DNA of 64,000 nucleotides from Aselliscus stoliczkanus (lineage: Eukaryota > Chordata > Mammalia > Chiroptera > Hipposideridae), in contig CM066738.1 in NCBI GenBank assembly GCA_033961575.1, positions 107,161,478 through 107,225,477 on the forward strand, read 5' to 3'. A program made the position numbers and the translations under genes. Within the stretch, counting starts at the first letter, position 1. Each line of letters begins with the position of its first letter. The notes under the pieces were generated by a model. The model had not been told where the DNA came from. It was given only the letters and a program-made list of their open reading frames with translations, and searched no databases. Positions 23,871 to 36,194 of the stretch are shown here, piece after piece.

Positions 23871-24245
23871 CTCTCCAGAGACAGTAAAGAGATCAGTGGT
23901 TGGCAGGGTTTGGGGTGTGTAGGGGTGGAGGGGAAGGACAGAGGGGAATGGGTGGAGCAAGAGGATGTTTGGGGCAGTGAAAATACTCTCTATGATAGTA
24001 CAATGACTGCTGCATGTCATTAGATATTTATTCAAATGCACAGAACGTATAACACCAAGAGTGAACTCTCATGTAAACTACAGGTTATGATGTGTCAATG
24101 CAGGTTCATGGACTATAACAAATGTCCCACCTGTGCATGTGTGGGGGCAGAGAGGATATACGGGGCACCTCTGTGCCTTCTCGGTTTTTCTGTAAGCCTA
24201 AACCTGCCCTAAAAAATAAAATATTAAGAACAAAAAACAAACAAA
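23870..24245 (+). mobile_element. Old L1 3' UTR (L1M-type)
   Basis: A G-rich stretch (GGGTTTGGGGTGTGTAGGGGTGGAGGGG) is followed by GGGCAGTGAAAATACTCTCTATGATAGTACAATG, AGAACGTATAACACCAAGAGTGAACTCTCATGTAAACTA, and GGTTTTTCTGTAAGCCTAAACCTGCCCTAAAAAATAAA, as in old mammalian L1 3' UTRs. The same module is better preserved at 51120-51480. The A-rich tail (CAAACAAACAAA) follows. Confidence 0.75.
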
Positions 24246-24719
24246 CAAAAACTTCTCAAGGTAACTCTATTATGCAGCCAGGATTGAGACTCGATAGTCT
24301 AGATTTGTCTTACTCTTTAAAAAAACTCTAACACACAAATCCCTCTTCCCACGTTCACTGCTATCTTCCTGAAATGGACCGATTTAATGATCTGCGCTCT
24401 AGTTTCCCTTACAGCCTGTGACGAAGGTTAATGCATGAACAATTTACTGGGAGAGTTTGATCCCAGGGAGCTGGGGTGAAGGACAAAGGGAGCAAAGCAG
24501 GAAAACAGGATGCCAGCATTGGATGCATTATTAAGTCTGCCACCTTACTGGGCAACTTGTTCCCCTCTGCTTTGGGACAATCTACAAAGCTATATAAAAA
24601 GCACTCTATAATCTACTCATTGCTTTGTCCCACTTCTGGTGTCCTGTGACATTTTCCCCATCTCAGTTTACAAGGCACGTTCTCATTGAACTGGCTTTCC
24701 AGATACTAAAGGACATCAC

Positions 24720-24930
24720 TGCATAGTGATTAAGATTGTGCACTTAGGAGTTAGAGTGCTAGCATTGGAATCCCCATCTCTCCACTTTTTAACAAGTTAT
24801 ATACTAGTAACATCACTGTTCTTCAGTTTCCTAACCTGAAATAAGAGGTAATAAGAGTATCTACCCCAAAGACTTTTTATGAGGATAAAAGTAAAATGCA
24901 TAGAAGAGTGCCTGTTATACGGTTTAGGGT
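24720..24930 (+). mobile_element. MIR SINE, nearly full length
   Basis: GCATAGTGATTAAGATTGTGCACTT (tRNA-like head), TTCTTCAGTTTCCTAACCTGAAATAAGAGGTAATAAGAGTATCTACC (core) and GAGGATAAAAGTAAAATGCATAGAAGAGTGCCTG (3' part) follow MIR order. Confidence 0.85.
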
Positions 24931-25208
24931 AATATGTGTGCAATTATCGCCGTGCAATTACCTCTAACTTTTAAAATTCTGCTACTTCAGATCTTCAGAA
25001 GTTAGCGTATATATAATCTATATTAAATGTATCTTCTTCCTAATAGGAGGTGCGAAGTGTTGACCATTGTTTTAATTATTCACCCTTGAATAATGTCCTT
25101 GAAGTTGAATATTCCATCTTTTATTCATGGCCACAAACATTGCATGTGGATGGATATGATATGGAGGAAACTTTTAAAATTTTCACTTAGAAAAGCACAT
25201 GCTTTCTC

Positions 25209-25248
25209 TTCTCTCTCTCTCTCTCTCTCTCTCATTCTCTCTTTCTGT

Positions 25249-25290
<42 letters not shown>
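25209..25290. repeat. (CT)n followed by a poly-A run
   Basis: (CT)n at 25209-25232, then CACACACA and about 31 consecutive A at 25259-25289. The open frame 25093-25320 is a repeat artefact. Confidence 0.95.
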
Positions 25291-25291
<1 letters not shown>

Positions 25292-25329
25292 CCAAAAAAA
25301 CCTTGAACCTTCAACCTTGAACAAAAGGG

Positions 25330-26400
25330 TTCAAACTCAAGCCAACACTAGAATAGAGAGAAGACATTTTAAACAGAATATGATACTGAAATCTTAAACT
25401 AACTGGACTAAATTTGAATAACCCAAAGTGACTGGGATATGTTAGACTCTGCCCTAAGATGATATTCAGTGATGGGGGAAAGATGCATACCTGAAACATA
25501 GATGAAAGGAAATATTTGAAACAATAAAATTGAATCACCACCAATGTGTTTAGCTGATGGAAATATTACTCCAAAAAGATTGTCTGCCATCAGACAAGAT
25601 GGGAAACCCCAACAGAAATACAAGAAATGAGTAAGAACAGGCAGTTCACAGAAGGGGAAATGCAAATTGCTAACAAATATGTGAAGAGATATAAAAAAAG
25701 TCACCAATATCTAGAAATAAACCACTCAAATAAAAAGGCACTATTGAGACCCACATTGGCAAACTAGAGGAAGCCGGACAATATTAACCAATGGAGTCAA
25801 TGTGGAATAAATGTGTTCTCAAGCATTTCTGGTGGGAATTAATAGAAACATCAATTCTAGACAATAATGTGATGATCAAAGTAAGTATATCTGTATTTAG
25901 CCATTTATATTTCAGAGAACTTCTCAGAGAGGTTCAGCAGGAGACACTGTGGGCCTGTGAATAGCAGCTTTGTAGGCAGCATCACAAGGTTTGGGCAATT
26001 GTCCATCTCTGAGGGAGAAGGCTAGGTCAAAGGAAGTGGAGGCATGGTTTGGAATCCCCTGAGAATCAGAAGCAAAGGACTATATGAACCCAGTAATATG
26101 GCTGGAAATAACATGATTTTAATATAATCTTGACTGAAAACAAGAAACAAAATTAGGTCTATATCACAATACTATATTTTAATTACAAATACGTACGTGT
26201 CAAGACGTACATGACGAAAACTTTCATAGATACCTAAAAGACTCAAAGAATCTCAACAAATGGGTATATATAGTTTGTACTTGGATGGGAAAACTCAAAT
26301 TGAAAAGAAATATTGAACTTAGTAGTATATTATTGGTGATATGGTTATAATTTTGAAGCTATATTTATGCATCATGTTATTTAAAAAATGAATATTGTTG
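25330..26400 (+). mobile_element. Old, decayed L1 3' region
   Basis: Phrases such as GGCAGTTCACAGAAGGGGAAATGCAAATTGC and AATATGTGAAGAGAT, and TTTCTGGTGGGAATTAATAGAAACATC, resemble the late ORF2/3' region of old L1 families. No intact frame. Edges are uncertain. Confidence 0.5.
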
Positions 26401-28450
26401 GGGGTGAGGGTTTGGGTTTTCATTGGGGAAGAATGGAGACATAACTGTAGAAGGGAAGATGGTGAGAAAGAACTTAGTATTGAATTTAATTACAAGTATT
26501 AGTATGAACTCATACTTCCTAAAGCCTGTGTATTTTAGTGCTCTTCCCAGAAATACCCTACAAGCAATAAGACTCCAGTAGCCAAGAACAAACCCAGATC
26601 TTGGTGCCTGTGTCCATTCCTCACAAAAAGAAACTAGGGTTCCTTAGAGTAATTCCAGGTATGGGGCAGAGAAAATACAAGATGATTAAATGAAAGTACA
26701 TGAACTTGTTGAACCAGAAAGCCAGGAAGTGCTTAAAGACATAATAGAATGATATCAAAAGCACAGAGGAGCCACCTGAAGGGATCTCACATTCCAAATT
26801 TAGGTCAATTTGAACATCAAAAAGAAAAATGATAGCAACGGATTTTGACACGTTGAATTTTAAAAAGTGGATCAAAAAGGAGGGGGTAAAAAGGGAGAAA
26901 ACTCTTTACAGATGACTGCTAGGAATAACAGTTAAAGCAATTATTAGTTTGCAACCCCCAAGGTAATAAGACAGAGAGACTGAGGGAATGAAAGATAGAA
27001 AAGAGGCACCATGCTAATGATTGCAAATCTAAATTCTTCATTTTTCTCATCTTTCAACATTTCTTTAGCTTTGTAGATTTTACAAATTTTAAAAACATAC
27101 ACACAGAATGCTACCACATTTTTTAAGGACACATACAAATACAAGGATACAGATCAAACACAGTATAATAATTGTTTATGATGGGGCAGGAAAAGAGGAA
27201 TAATGAAACAGGAAAAAGAGATCGTATTGCATTTTAATTTGAAACGACAATAACACATGAAGATTCCACTTTGCTAGCGGAGAAAAAGAAACAAAAATAA
27301 CTAAATAAAAAAATGAAATAATATTTCAAGATCAATCAAGCTACTGAAAAAAGAAAATGTTTTACTTTAATTCTTTTTTCTTTACGTTTTATTTAATCTA
27401 AGGCTTTTTATAATTTTGGTACACAAAGTATCACAGAATAGTGTTTTCTTTTGTGTGGGACCAACAGTATAATACGCATATGCTCAGATACATAACTGCA
27501 TAGTGAATGCCCCTTGTATTTTTAATATTTATAACACAGAACTTCAACAAGGGAGTGTGAATGATCTGGGACAGAAAGATATTTATTAATTGGTATTGTA
27601 TTAAAAAAAATATTTTACTCAGAGACAAAGAGAGAGGGAGAGATTTTGAAATCTTGCTATTATCTCCAGCCTTTTAAGTTCTACATTTCTTTCCAGAATA
27701 AACATAATCATTTGATGTAGTAATCACATGGATATTTGCATATAAAAAGCACATACTTATATTTTGACTGTGTAACTTGCCTCCAATTGAAGACCAAAAA
27801 CATCAAAATAAAATGATACCACACCATCAGAGCAAGAAGCCAAACAGCAGGGAGTAAACATCAGTAACAAAATATGTTCCAGTGAGACATAATATGGTAG
27901 CATTTCTTAGTTCTAATCTCAATGGAACCACACTTTTTTTCCTTTTTTCATGCAAAGCAGAAGACTAAAAACCCTTTTAATGAAAAGTGTCTGCATATGT
28001 AAGTTGATTATAAGGAGAGATTTCTGTGGAATCTATGCACTGTGGAATTACTACAGTTGGGTTCCTTTGAGTTATAAGATTATAAATTTAGAAAAAAAAC
28101 CTGTAAGAGGCAATGAAAAGAGACCAGGGGAGGGGACAATCCAGTGAACTGTCTGAGCCAGCACACAATACTCAATCATCTTCACTTCACAGGTCCCCTT
28201 GCTTGGACTTCCCAGTCTCCAAAAGAGTCAGGTTTTGCCCATGAAGGAGAGACCCTAACTGAGATGGTGGTGTGTGGCTGTCAGCTAGGCAGGACCAACT
28301 TTGATAGGCTCAGCCACCACCCAAGCTTGTTCTGTTCACTAGGGTAAGTCATAGTTGGCTCCTGAAATCCACTGATCCTGAAGACCATGGCGCTTAAGCT
28401 TTAGAAGTCCTGTTACACATGCCCTGTATGTATTTAAAATTCTTAGCACA
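26400..28450. other. Apparently unique AT-rich DNA
   Basis: No recognised repeat or gene. The open frames (largest 84 codons) show no family features. Confidence 0.45.
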
Positions 28451-28459
28451 ACATCAAAA

Positions 28460-28900
28460 TTGTATCAGCCCTGGAGTTATAAAGCTTGGCTCTGTTAAAT
28501 TTAATAAACAAGGAGGCCTTAAAACCGACATGGCTATAATGCCCTGACAGCAGGTGTAAGTAAGCACACCAAAATCTAAGCTTGTAAATGCCTCAAGGCT
28601 ACAAAAACCAAAACGCTGAGGACAACCAATCACAAACAGCCAATGAGGCTCTATCAGCTCTAGCCAACCAACAATGTCCTTACTTTGCTTCTGCCTTTTC
28701 TCTATAAAAGTATCTTCCCAGCCACTCCCGGTCTGCCGCTGCCGGGCTGGAATCAACTTTTGTGCAAATAAACTTAGACATTTCAATCTGCCCCCGTTTA
28801 CCTCTAAACAGTTCTGCTGTCAGAAAAGGGAACCCAAGGAGACCCCCAAACCCCCCAGGAACAACGAGCAAGCAGGTGCACATACCTGTTGGGCCCTGGC
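28460..28900 (+). mobile_element. LTR-like segment (ERV1/gammaretrovirus type) with promoter and poly-A signals
   Basis: Signals occur in LTR order: GCCAATGAGG and AACCAATCACAAACAGCCAATG (CCAAT boxes, 28620-28650), CTCTATAAAAGTATC (TATA, about 28700), a GC-rich CAGCCACTCCCGG initiator area about 25-30 bases later, GCAAATAAACTT (AATAAA, about 28763-28772), then a pyrimidine-rich U5-like region to about 28820. The TG and CA ends and the target duplication could not be fixed. Short G/C-mixed sequence to 29200 might be leader. No gag, pol or env reading frame is recognisable. Overlapping open frames at 28454-28883 (minus) and 28674-29003 (plus) are not supported as genes. Confidence 0.55.
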
Positions 28901-29199
28901 GCTCTCTGCTTCCTGGAGCCCTTTGAAGGTCAAGGGAAGTCCTGCTTGGATCCTGGACCCCCAGCTTTGCAGCTTGAACTGTGAGCTCTCAGACGGCCTG
29001 TGAGCTTTCCTTTTTATAGACTGAGTCCGGAAACTGGCTAAATTGAATTAGGTCCGACTTAAAAACCTGACCGGGTCTGGCTCTAGCTTAGAAACTTTTT
29101 GTCGGAAAAGTCATGACATATTTTTTTCTATGTTTTTTTGTTGCAAAAATACTTCATCACTTTTCCCACAACCCTGTAGTTCGGTTCCTGATCCAATTT

Positions 29200-30190
29200 A
29201 GAAACCAGTTCCGGTCAAGCTCTGCTGAGGTCAGGGGGCTGACTTGAAAGTAACTTTTTATACTGAATTCCATTTGCTTTTAAGTCATGTGCACTGTGAG
29301 TTTGGTCCATCAAATTATAAGATTCTTTTTTTTTTTCTTCCAGGCAATGGAAAAGTGTTAAGTAAATGACATTTTGGTCCATTACATTACATTTGGTGCT
29401 GTACCATAGATAAGTGTGGGAAAAAAGGAAAAATCTAAAACAGTTACATTTTTTAAAAGTAAAACTGCTATTTAATCTCTGTAACCTCCGAGGTTTTTAG
29501 TTTTTGTTTGAAAAACAAAAATTCTTAAGCTTGTGCTACACAAATGGAGTTGGCTATTTTAAGATAAGCATTTCATATAGTAGACATTTAACATAGCTAA
29601 ATACCAACACTTTAAAAAATGGACTGAGGAGTTTGCCTGCCAATTAAAATTGATTGCACTAACTTTTATGGCAACAGCTGAGATGTAATTAGCTTATAGC
29701 ATAAATCTGTGAGAAAAACCTGTCAATTCCACCCCCTCCTTCTTCCTACTACCTCCGGTCCAGCTACATTGTGATCTCCCATTTTTAACTTCTTTGCAAC
29801 TTCCCACAATTTCCTACTACAGTGCAAGATACACATTTACTAAACTCCATGTATCTTTCCAACCTTTCAGTCCTTCTTTTAATCACTGCATCTGACCAAC
29901 TCTGTTTTCATGGGCTACCAGCCACCTGGTAACAGTAGAAAATCTCCTTTGCCTACCATGGGTGCCCTATATGTCTCCATCCACAAACTTAGAGAACTCC
30001 TGATGGTCCCACGGAGCTCTGATAAGTGTAACAGTTCATAAATGTTCAATTTGTCAAGCTAACTGAGTTCATTTCACTCTCTAAAGCTTTGGAAGTACAG
30101 AAGTACACAAAGGACACTATTGTCAGGACAGACGGCAGTTTCTGTCTGTCACCACCAAGCTGGTCTTTCTCAGGGGGTCCAGGGAGGGAA
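29200..30190. other. Unassigned AT-rich DNA
   Basis: No recognised gene or repeat. It may contain remnants belonging to the LTR-like element to the left, but no retroviral motif is legible. Confidence 0.4.
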
Positions 30191-30790
30191 ATCCACTCTC
30201 ACCAGCCTAGCCTAGACCCCGCCTTATCGCTTGCTCCCTTTTCTGTAGTTTTCTCATCTCTGTCTCCAAGCTCATCCTACTTCCCGGTCAGCCTCAACAC
30301 TGTTGTATTTTCCTTCCTAAAGTACCTCTTTGCATATGCTAATCTTTAGCTCTAGAACTTCATGCTTTATTATTACCCACAAAACGCAATTCTAACTGTT
30401 AAATTGGATGTTCAAGGCTCTCCCAGGATCAAGTCGCCCGTCGTTTGCTAAGCTATTTCTACCACACTCCTACAAGTAGTCTCCATACTTCTGAACTGGT
30501 CTTTTAGCAAACATTGAAGCAATGTGTTATATTTTTCCAGGCCCTCAAAATTTGGATGACTCAAATAACCCTTCTTATCTACAGCCAACCTTACTTTCAA
30601 ACCAATTTTCACAGTGCAATGAAAGTTATAACTGTGCCTTTTAGTGATGTTTCCTTTGCCCAACCCTTATATACTTATTATCTTCCTTATCATTTGGCTT
30701 TTAATAATACTGAGTTTTGTAATATATGTATTTTCTCTTATGAGCTATAGGCTTGTTGAGGGTAAAAACTATTCCCAATAAGTTGATGTC
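30190..30790 (+). mobile_element. Possible L2 3' region
   Basis: Pyrimidine-rich plus strand with TTTTCTCATCTCTGTCTCCAAGCTCATCC, TTTTCCTTCCTAAAGTACCTCTTTGCA and TTATGAGCTATAGGCTTGTTGAGGGTAAAAACTATT. The last resembles the L2 3' 'TAAGCTCCTTGAGGGCAGGGAC' motif. Very diverged. Confidence 0.35.
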
Positions 30791-31206
30791 AATAGTGATA
30801 GAAAAATTAAGGTAATTCAGGCATAAATACAATCCAGGAATTTGAGGATTCGATTCAAAAAACCAACCAATCAACTAAACAAATATTTATTTTCTGGCTG
30901 CTTTGTTTATATAAGATGTTAGATTTCAGATATTTTTTAAATGAATAGAAAATAGTCATTTAAATAAAGGAGAAATTAGAAATCCTTCTGAGGCATGTCT
31001 TTAATGAACTTATCACACCAACTGTCAGATTACTGTCAAGTGATCAAAAATAAAATATAAAACCTTGACTCTCAGGAGAGTATATGCATGTCAATAATTT
31101 CAGTCGTTTTAATCTTAGATTTCATTTTACTTAATTTAATGTCCTTAGAATCTACTCTCATAAATATTCCCAAGACTAACCTTGGCAAAACCCTGCAGCT
31201 ATTTCA

Positions 31207-31621
31207 GTGCCTAAGAGATCTCCTTTACCAGATGCTGTATATCCGGATGACTCCATTATCCATGGAGGTAATGTGGTATGGAGATGGGGAGGGTTTAATC
31301 CTAAAACAATCGCTATCCTTTGGGGAAACTATTGTCCAAATGTAACCATTGATGATGCTGTGAAGGTGAGCTGTTATCCCTTAGAAGGCCTGGTCGAGGA
31401 CGGAAGCATTGGTGGAGGGAGGGAGGTGTTCTTCTTCTAACAAGGAAGATTTAAGAAATATGGGATTCAGAGTTTTCACTTTATTTGTGTCCTCCTACTT
31501 TCTCCATCTCATGATTTAGGTTCCCGCCTTGAGCCAAGACCCAAAGACCCGAAAGCCCTTACCTGAGAGGCCAGATGATGCTGTGAGTGAATTGGAACTG
31601 AAGCTCAGCGGTATTTCATAA
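31207..31621 (+). CDS. Candidate two-exon 3' end of an unrecognised gene
   Basis: Segment A (31207-31365) is preceded by GCAGCTATTTCAG, an acceptable acceptor, and ends in AAG before GTGAGC, a good donor. It reads 53 codons without a stop, with phrases such as HGGNVVWRWGGF and ILWGNYCPNV. Segment B (31520-31621) follows a pyrimidine-rich acceptor (CTACTTTCTCCATCTC...TTTAG) and continues in the same phase for 33 codons (VPALSQDPKTRKPLPERP...) to TAA at 31619-31621. The joined frame would give at least 86 residues, with no N-terminus seen. No membrane segment or known domain is recognised and I do not know the protein. An AATAAA lies downstream at 32252. A decayed or chance frame is possible, since the segments are short. 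Splicing is inferred, not shown. Confidence 0.35.
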
Positions 31622-32660
31622 CTTCCCTTCAGCTACATGAGTGAAGGAACATTTTGGAAGCTACCTTAAAAGATTTTCAACTTGTTGGGAAATTCTAAAA
31701 TCTCAACTTGTCTTTTACCCTGTGTGCTCTTTCTAAGGCCATCAGAAGCAGCTAGCCACATTACAACTGTGATAATATCTTCACCATAACAAATAAGTGC
31801 CACGGTCACATTATCTTTCCATTTTTTTGCCCTCCACCCACTCTCCATCCCATGCCATCAACAGTGACAATTTGAGTTATTATGGACACTACCACAGGAC
31901 ATATGTTGACATTGTCTTGTGCTTCCTGGCAAGTAAGTTATACACATTCTATTGTTCATCAAATATTTGTGCAACTCAATCCCCGATTCTACTTTGAGGT
32001 TCTCACCCTATTTTCTTATGGTCACTCTTAGTACCCATTATTTTCTTATTTAGGGTTCCAGCAGAAAGTGAATGTGTTAAAAGCGTTAAGAGATAAGGTA
32101 AAGCACCCCAAGGCTAGCAGCACGAGGAGCTGTCAGCTCAAACTGAATGGGCAAATGGAGGGTAACCACTGCTGCAGACTCAGCAAGATGCACTTGGCCT
32201 ATCTGACAGGAGCCATGGCCTTTGACTGGGCAATAAGACAGCTGTCAGAATAAATACAATCGTCCCTCTTTCCCAATGCACTTCAACTTCCTGCCAGTGT
32301 CTCTCCAATGACAAATCCTACAGGAAGCCTGGGGCAAGGGGCCCTCATGAATGTACTCCATAAAACCCAACCATTTGACTCACAGAGCAGGTCAGACAAT
32401 TTTGGACGGTAACTCTGCACAAAGAAAATCAGGAACAAATATGTATCAGGACTTCAAGTACATACAAAAGGTACTTTAATATCCCCTTCCAATCCCAGTA
32501 AGTGGATAACAGCATTAGTTTTTGTAAAAGGGATTCTTGACCCAGTTAGCTTCTGTGCTTGAAGAGAAATACACAAGATCAAGGGTTGCTTTCCAAATAA
32601 AATTATATTGAAGACTGGCTTCCACATTTAAGATTTTTGTAATTTCTGAATCAAAATGAT
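31622..32660. other. Unassigned; possible 3' UTR of the candidate above
   Basis: There is no recognised repeat. The sequence is less AT-rich at 32090-32330. AATAAATACAATCG at 32252 could be a poly-A signal. A 61-codon frame at 32068-32253 has no recognisable domain. Confidence 0.35.
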
Positions 32661-32663
32661 TTA

Positions 32664-33165
32664 GGATTGTGATTATTAGTTTCAGGGGTACAAAACAATG
32701 TAATAGTTAGAGATTTCACCCCTCACAAAGTGATAATCCCCTCCCCCAATCTATTGCCCCTCTGACACCGTATATAGCTTTACAATACCATTGACTCTAT
32801 TCCCTATGCTGTACACCATATCCCGTGACTATACATATATAATTATAGTTGACATACAATATTATTCTGTTTCAGCTTCAGGCGTATAGCGAAGTGGTCA
32901 GGCATCTACCCCATCCATGAAGTGGTCTCCCTAATAAGACATGTGCCCATCTGACACCCTACAAAATCTTTACAACATTATTGCTTATATTCCCCAAATT
33001 ATCTTTCACATCCCCGTGGCAATACTGTACTTACAAATTTGTACTTTCTAATCCCTTCCCCTTCCCTCTCATCCTCATCCCACTCCCATCTAGCAAACCA
33101 TCAGTTTTCTCTTTATATCTCTGAGACTATTTCTGTTTACTTTACTCATTTATTTTTTTAATATA
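32664..33165 (-). mobile_element. Bat-type L1 3' UTR, longest copy
   Basis: The plus strand starts ATTATTAGTTTCAGGGGTACAAAACAATG and goes through CCCCTCCCCCAATC, TATGCTGTACACCATATCCC, TGAAGTGGTCTCCC, TCATCCCACTCCC...AACCATCAGTTTTCTCTTTATATCTCTGAGAC and TTTACTTTACTCATTTATTTTTT. This is the reverse complement of the modules at 11160-11490, extended further upstream. Confidence 0.75.
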
Positions 33166-33334
33166 GACAACACCCTCACAAGTACATAAACCTTTGAAAG
33201 TGAATGACTGTCAGTACTTGAAGTTCTGAGAGCCTTGAGGCCAACGCGTACAGATAGGGGCCTCTCTCACCATAGCAGCACCTCAGAGCCCACCCCAGCA
33301 GGCCTCCGAAGAAAATTGAGATGGGAGAAGTGAT

Positions 33335-33445
33335 GTGACCAGAATAGTAAACACCAGGGACAATTTATTTCACATCTCTATGCCTTGGTTTATTCACCTG
33401 GGAATTGGAGTGATAACGGCCCCCACCTGAGAGTGTTGTTGTGTG
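33335..33445 (+). mobile_element. MIR SINE fragment
   Basis: CATCTCTATGCCTTGGTTTATTCACCTGGGAATTGGAGTGATAACGGCCCCCACCTGAGAGTGTTGTTGTGTGAATGAAATG follows the MIR core and 3' part. Confidence 0.8.
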
Positions 33446-33639
33446 AATGAAATGGGTATGAAAGCATTTGAGTTAGAAGAGAACCCAGGATGTAACAAGT
33501 ATTGTATGCATTAAAAATGTTTATTCCACACAGATACAGTAAATTCAGGAGAAAAGAGTATATAGATCTGTGACTAAAACTTACATGGGATAAGGGATGT
33601 GAACCAAAGGGCAAAACACAGTATGCTCATTTCATTGAA

Positions 33640-34780
33640 AACCAGTAAAACTTTATAAATGATATAAAAATATGAAGAAATGAAGTGACACATTATATTT
33701 CTAAAAGTTACCTAATAAGTCTACCTTAAATATTTAATGCAAACTCAAAATATATTAGTTAATGCTAATGACTGATAGAACATAGAAATATTAAGAAAAA
33801 AAATCAAAAAAAGAATGTTTAATACCATAACCAATGATACACAGAAAAGGGGTGTATTTAAAAGAAGCTGTATAGCCTAAATACCTTAATTAGTAAAGAA
33901 TAAAGATGAAAAATAAGGAATTTAATTTTTGTCTTAAAAAAATTAGAAAAACAATGAAAAAAAACAACAGGAAAACTAAGAATATGAAATCAATTAAAGT
34001 AAATCTGATGCAAACTGAAATATAAAAGAAAAGCTATTTGAAAAATTAAATAAATCTGAAATATTATACTTTGTAAAGATTAATAAATTAGATTAATCCC
34101 ATGCAAACCTTACCAAGGCAAAAGGAGAGTGAGCATAAATAACATTATTAGGAACAAAATAGGAATTGGAAAAGTAGAAATAGAAGAAATAACAGAGGTT
34201 AAAAGCAAAAACTAGGTGTTCTATATAACAGTAAATTTGAAATTTTAGAAAAACTTTTTGATGTCTTAGCAAAACTCAAGTTACCAAAATCAAATTAAAA
34301 GAAAAAAAGTAAGAGAAGATGAATAAGCCACTAAACACTGACAAAACTCAAATAGTTTTTTGAGCTTTGCCATTGGAAAGAGCTCTAGGAACAAAGGGAT
34401 TCACAAACGAGTGTTTTCCACTTTTAAAGATAATACCAATATTGTTGACAATGCTTGAGGCCATGGATAAAAATAAAGACTCCGAATATATTTTGTGAAT
34501 ATAACGTATCCCAAACCTGACAAAAGTAATACCTAAAACTAATCTGACTTAAGAGTAGATGTGCAGATATAGCAAATAGATATTAGCAAAAAGATGCAAG
34601 AAAATATAAAATATATTACACATTGTTTATATCAGGTCTGCAAGATTTGTTCAATGTCAGAGATTGTTTAACACATTTAACCCAAGCAATACATTAAAGA
34701 AGACAAACCATATGATGATATCAATAGATGCTGAAAGCTGCTTGATAAACGTTCCGTGACTATTAATAAAAACTATATAT
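33640..34780 (+). mobile_element. Old, decayed L1 ORF2 region
   Basis: The A-rich plus strand ends with CAATGTCAGAGATTGTTTAACAC...GAAGACAAACCATATGATGATATCAATAGATGCTGAAAGCTGC, which tracks the L1 ORF2 segment 'AGAAAAACCACATGATCATCTCAATAGATGCAGAAAAAGC'. The earlier part fits ORF2 composition. Stops are frequent in all frames. Confidence 0.6.
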
Positions 34781-34789
34781 AGAGCAGGA

Positions 34790-35334
34790 AAAGTTTCCCT
34801 GGGAAATTAATAGAATTCTCACAATATTTTGTTGCTACAGAGACTTGGGTTTCATTAGATAAAATAAATATTGCTCCAGGAAGTAAAGACACTTGATTAC
34901 AAAAGACCCCTGGAGCTTTTAACTTTATATTTCAATGTCACTTTAAAATATTAAAGAGGGAGCATTAATTAAACATTGAGAGGTGAAGATTTAAATATTA
35001 ACTTGCAGACAACCAAGAGTTGTACTTAATGGAGAATGAGAATCAACATCTTGGGATTGCTTGGGGGAGTTTAATTCACACTCTACAATTTATTTCAAGA
35101 CAGCGCTTTCCCCAAATAACTACGAGTTATTGCAGCCAGTTCTGGAAACTATAGTGCAAGAAGCAAAGTATTTTTAATGAAAATGTGTAGCTCTGAGTTT
35201 TTTTCACTTCCCCATTTAGTATGTTATAATACTAGATCTGGGATAGAGTACATACCATGGCAACCATTTATTATTAGGGACTGTTTCCCTGAATTAGAGT
35301 GAGGCATTGTATTTTGAATGTAAACCATGGAATT

Positions 35335-35373
<39 letters not shown>

Positions 35374-36190
35374 AGAAACTTTGTTCCAGTTTGTTATTGT
35401 ATATTCTGATAATTAAAGAGCATTATGTATTCCTTTACTTGTGTCTTTGTACCTTGAAATCTAAAAAAAAATGAACTGGGTGCCATTGGTTGGTTATATC
35501 AATGTAAGATTTTTTTGAAAGCCCCACTTAAGCATTGTCAGTTGAATGTAATGGTGCTTTAAGCACTAATTATGCCCAACTCTCACTGAAGACTCTTACA
35601 CATTCACTTCCTGCAATATGTGTTAGAAATCTACTTATAATCACAGAAAACTCATGATTTAAAAAAATTAAAATGTGAGCTCATCTTTCAAGCAATGAAA
35701 GAAAACATTGACTAAACTGTTCAGAAGAGACTATATCTAAGGTCATTCTAAGAAACTGACAGTGGAGTATCACCCTTCCCCATTCAAATAAAGTACAATA
35801 TTTCACAAACATGTAATGTGTAAAATACAAACTTCCAAATTATATATGAACTACTAGCATTATTCACCTCAGTATGAAATCACTGCCCCCGAAAACAATT
35901 ACCCAGTGGCACCAGTCACATATTCACAGTGCCAATTAAATTAGATGTAGGATTATAAAACCCAGTCGTTCTTATTCACAATTTAACTTAAAGAACAGCT
36001 ACAGGGAATCTTTAGGTTCTGTAATCTTCAGTTAACAATAATTATCATCGAGAACTTATGCTTAACCTTCAGGAGAAGAACAGAAACACTGTCCCTTCTC
36101 TAAAGAAACCTGCTCTCTATGGTAGGAAACAGACATAAAAATCAAAATTCTATTGGGATAGGTAGAAAAGAGTGAGGTCCATGAAATGGT
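34790..36190. other. Unique-looking DNA with one (AC)n
   Basis: A (AC)n microsatellite of about 17 units lies at 35336-35370. The rest shows no recognised repeat or gene. Confidence 0.5.
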
Positions 36191-36194
36191 GGAA

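Noticed and set aside
32068..32253. 61-codon frame after the two-exon candidate, possible third exon
   Set aside because: Segment B already ends in a stop, the phase does not link to it, and no domain is recognised.
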